Shown: one piece after another, positions 5,364 through 5,891 of the stretch | Layout: the number at the start of each line of letters is the position of its first letter | Numbering within the stretch: position 1 is the first letter of the stretch | Source: Bacillota bacterium | GTDB taxonomy: Bacteria > Bacillota > Clostridia > Lachnospirales > Lachnospiraceae | Direction of reading: 5' to 3' | DNA: 5,891 nucleotides | Assembly: GCA_023428655.1 (NCBI GenBank) | Contig: JAEYXC010000141.1 | Span: forward strand, 1-5,891 | Position numbers and translations under genes: made by a program | The notes under the pieces: model-generated | What the model was told of the DNA's origin: nothing | Seen by the model: only the letters and a program-made list of their open reading frames with translations | Databases searched by the model: none

Positions 5364-5807
5364 TTATGTTCTAAATTTTGCAACAACAGCATATCTTTCT
5401 CCTGACCCTCCGGTTGCATAGAATTCTCCACAACGGAGCCACGCATGAGCTATCATATTATGATCATCCTTGCCAACACCCAGATATAGTGTTGAAGGTA
5501 TATGCTTCTGTCTTAACAAAAACTGTGCAGTCATTGCTCGAACAAGACACTTGCTTTCCCATGGGGTATGTTGGCAAATGCGATTGATTACATGAGATAT
5601 TTTTGCAGCTTCCTTATAGCATTCCAAGCTTATATCAGTTGTTGATTCTTCATTTAGAACACCCATGAAGCTTTGCAGCCTTTTAATAGGAATAAGCAGG
5701 ATGACAATTCGGAAAAATGCGGATAAAAATAAGATATAAATATACATTTGTTTATAAGGGTTGTAACGAATGAACCGATATAATTTGATTAGTCTCTTCT
5801 TTATCAT
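5364..5807 (-). CDS. Lasso peptide biosynthesis B2 protein (transglutaminase-like leader peptidase)
   Basis: In lasso peptide pathways the B2 protein is the cysteine protease that removes the leader from the precursor, guided by the B1 recognition protein, before the C cyclase closes the ring. It has 147 residues. A basic N-terminus and a hydrophobic segment (about 21-41) are followed by the protease core. The core has the nucleophile Cys87 in WESKCLVRAMTAQFLLRQ, the STLYLGVGK strand (105-113), His121 in AHAWLRCGE, and the TGG...YAVVAKF ending (132-145). This is the usual pattern of stand-alone Firmicute B2 proteins. The third catalytic acid is unclear: Glu128 is the nearest candidate and there is no Asp. 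An earlier TTG start at 5825 is possible, but the ATG at 5807 is preceded by GGAGG with 4 bases between. No B1, C or precursor gene is in view; they may lie beyond 5891. The metallophosphoesterase gene follows. Confidence 0.85.
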   Translation of the reverse strand: MIKKRLIKLYRFIRYNPYKQMYIYILFLSAFFRIVILLIPIKRLQSFMGVLNEESTTDISLECYKEAAKISHVINRICQHTPWESKCLVRAMTAQFLLRQKHIPSTLYLGVGKDDHNMIAHAWLRCGEFYATGGSGERYAVVAKFRT

Positions 5808-5811
5808 GTTT

Positions 5812-5816
5812 CCTCC
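5812..5816 (-). promoter_or_regulatory. Ribosome binding site of the lasso B2 gene
   Basis: GGAGG, 4 bases before the ATG at 5807. It lies inside the reading frame that would begin at the TTG at 5825, and so argues for the later start. Confidence 0.75.
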
Positions 5817-5859
5817 AATATACAACTTTACTGTAAAATTCCTCTATACCATATAATAA

Positions 5860-5888
5860 ATTATATATTAGTTGTATACAGCGTACAA
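5860..5888 (-). promoter_or_regulatory. Possible promoter of the lasso B2 gene
   Basis: Minus strand: a consensus -10 TATAAT (5860-5865) lies 17 bases from TTGTAC (5883-5888), which matches the -35 consensus at its first three bases. The start would be near 5853. A short dyad, TTGTA/TACAA (5872-5876 and 5884-5888), overlaps the -35, and the palindrome TGTATACA (5873-5880) lies in the spacer. The region is very AT-rich and at the window edge, so chance is possible. Confidence 0.4.
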
Positions 5889-5891
5889 TCA

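Noticed and set aside
5752..5889. Minus-strand frame open from the window edge that overlaps the B2 start, possible end of an upstream B1 gene
   Set aside because: It has 45 codons without recognisable PqqD/B1 motifs, it would overlap B2 by more than 50 bases, and a promoter-like sequence lies within it. The upstream sequence is needed to decide.

Overview
The window looks like a low-GC Gram-positive chromosome, most likely a clostridial (Lachnospiraceae-type) organism. The grounds are AT-rich intergenic DNA, GGAGG-type ribosome binding sites, a lipoprotein-anchored solute-binding protein and a stand-alone Firmicute-style lasso peptide B2 protein. The genus cannot be fixed from sequence alone. 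All five real genes lie on the minus strand, so transcription runs from the high coordinates to the low ones. No tRNA, rRNA, CRISPR array or insertion sequence was seen.

Right part (about 4311-5891): a promoter-like region at the edge, then a lasso peptide biosynthesis B2 protein (transglutaminase-like leader peptidase, 5364-5807). A membrane-anchored metallophosphoesterase follows (4416-5225) and ends in a large intrinsic terminator (4311-4390). No lasso precursor, cyclase (C) or recognition protein (B1) is visible, so this is either the end of a lasso cluster continuing beyond base 5891 or an orphan B2/phosphoesterase pair.

Left part (1 to about 4253): a sugar-type ABC uptake locus with a chemoreceptor inside it. 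In transcription order it holds a promoter cassette, a lipoprotein sugar-binding protein (2966-3976), an intergenic hairpin, a methyl-accepting chemotaxis protein (750-2846), a second promoter cassette, and the N-terminal third or less of a RbsA/MglA-type ATPase (1-305, cut by the window edge). The permease is presumably further left. The likely scheme is that the binding protein delivers a sugar-like ligand to the transporter, and the chemoreceptor senses the same or a related compound.

The most striking observation is that the two promoter regions (351-490 and 4114-4253) are paralogous. They align without a gap at a constant offset of 3763 bases, with 104 of 140 positions identical by hand count. 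They share a putative extended -10 promoter and two tandem operator-like motifs 21 bp apart in the same place. Similarity stops at both ends. This argues for one regulator controlling both halves of the locus, and perhaps for duplication of the promoter when the chemoreceptor gene became part of the operon.
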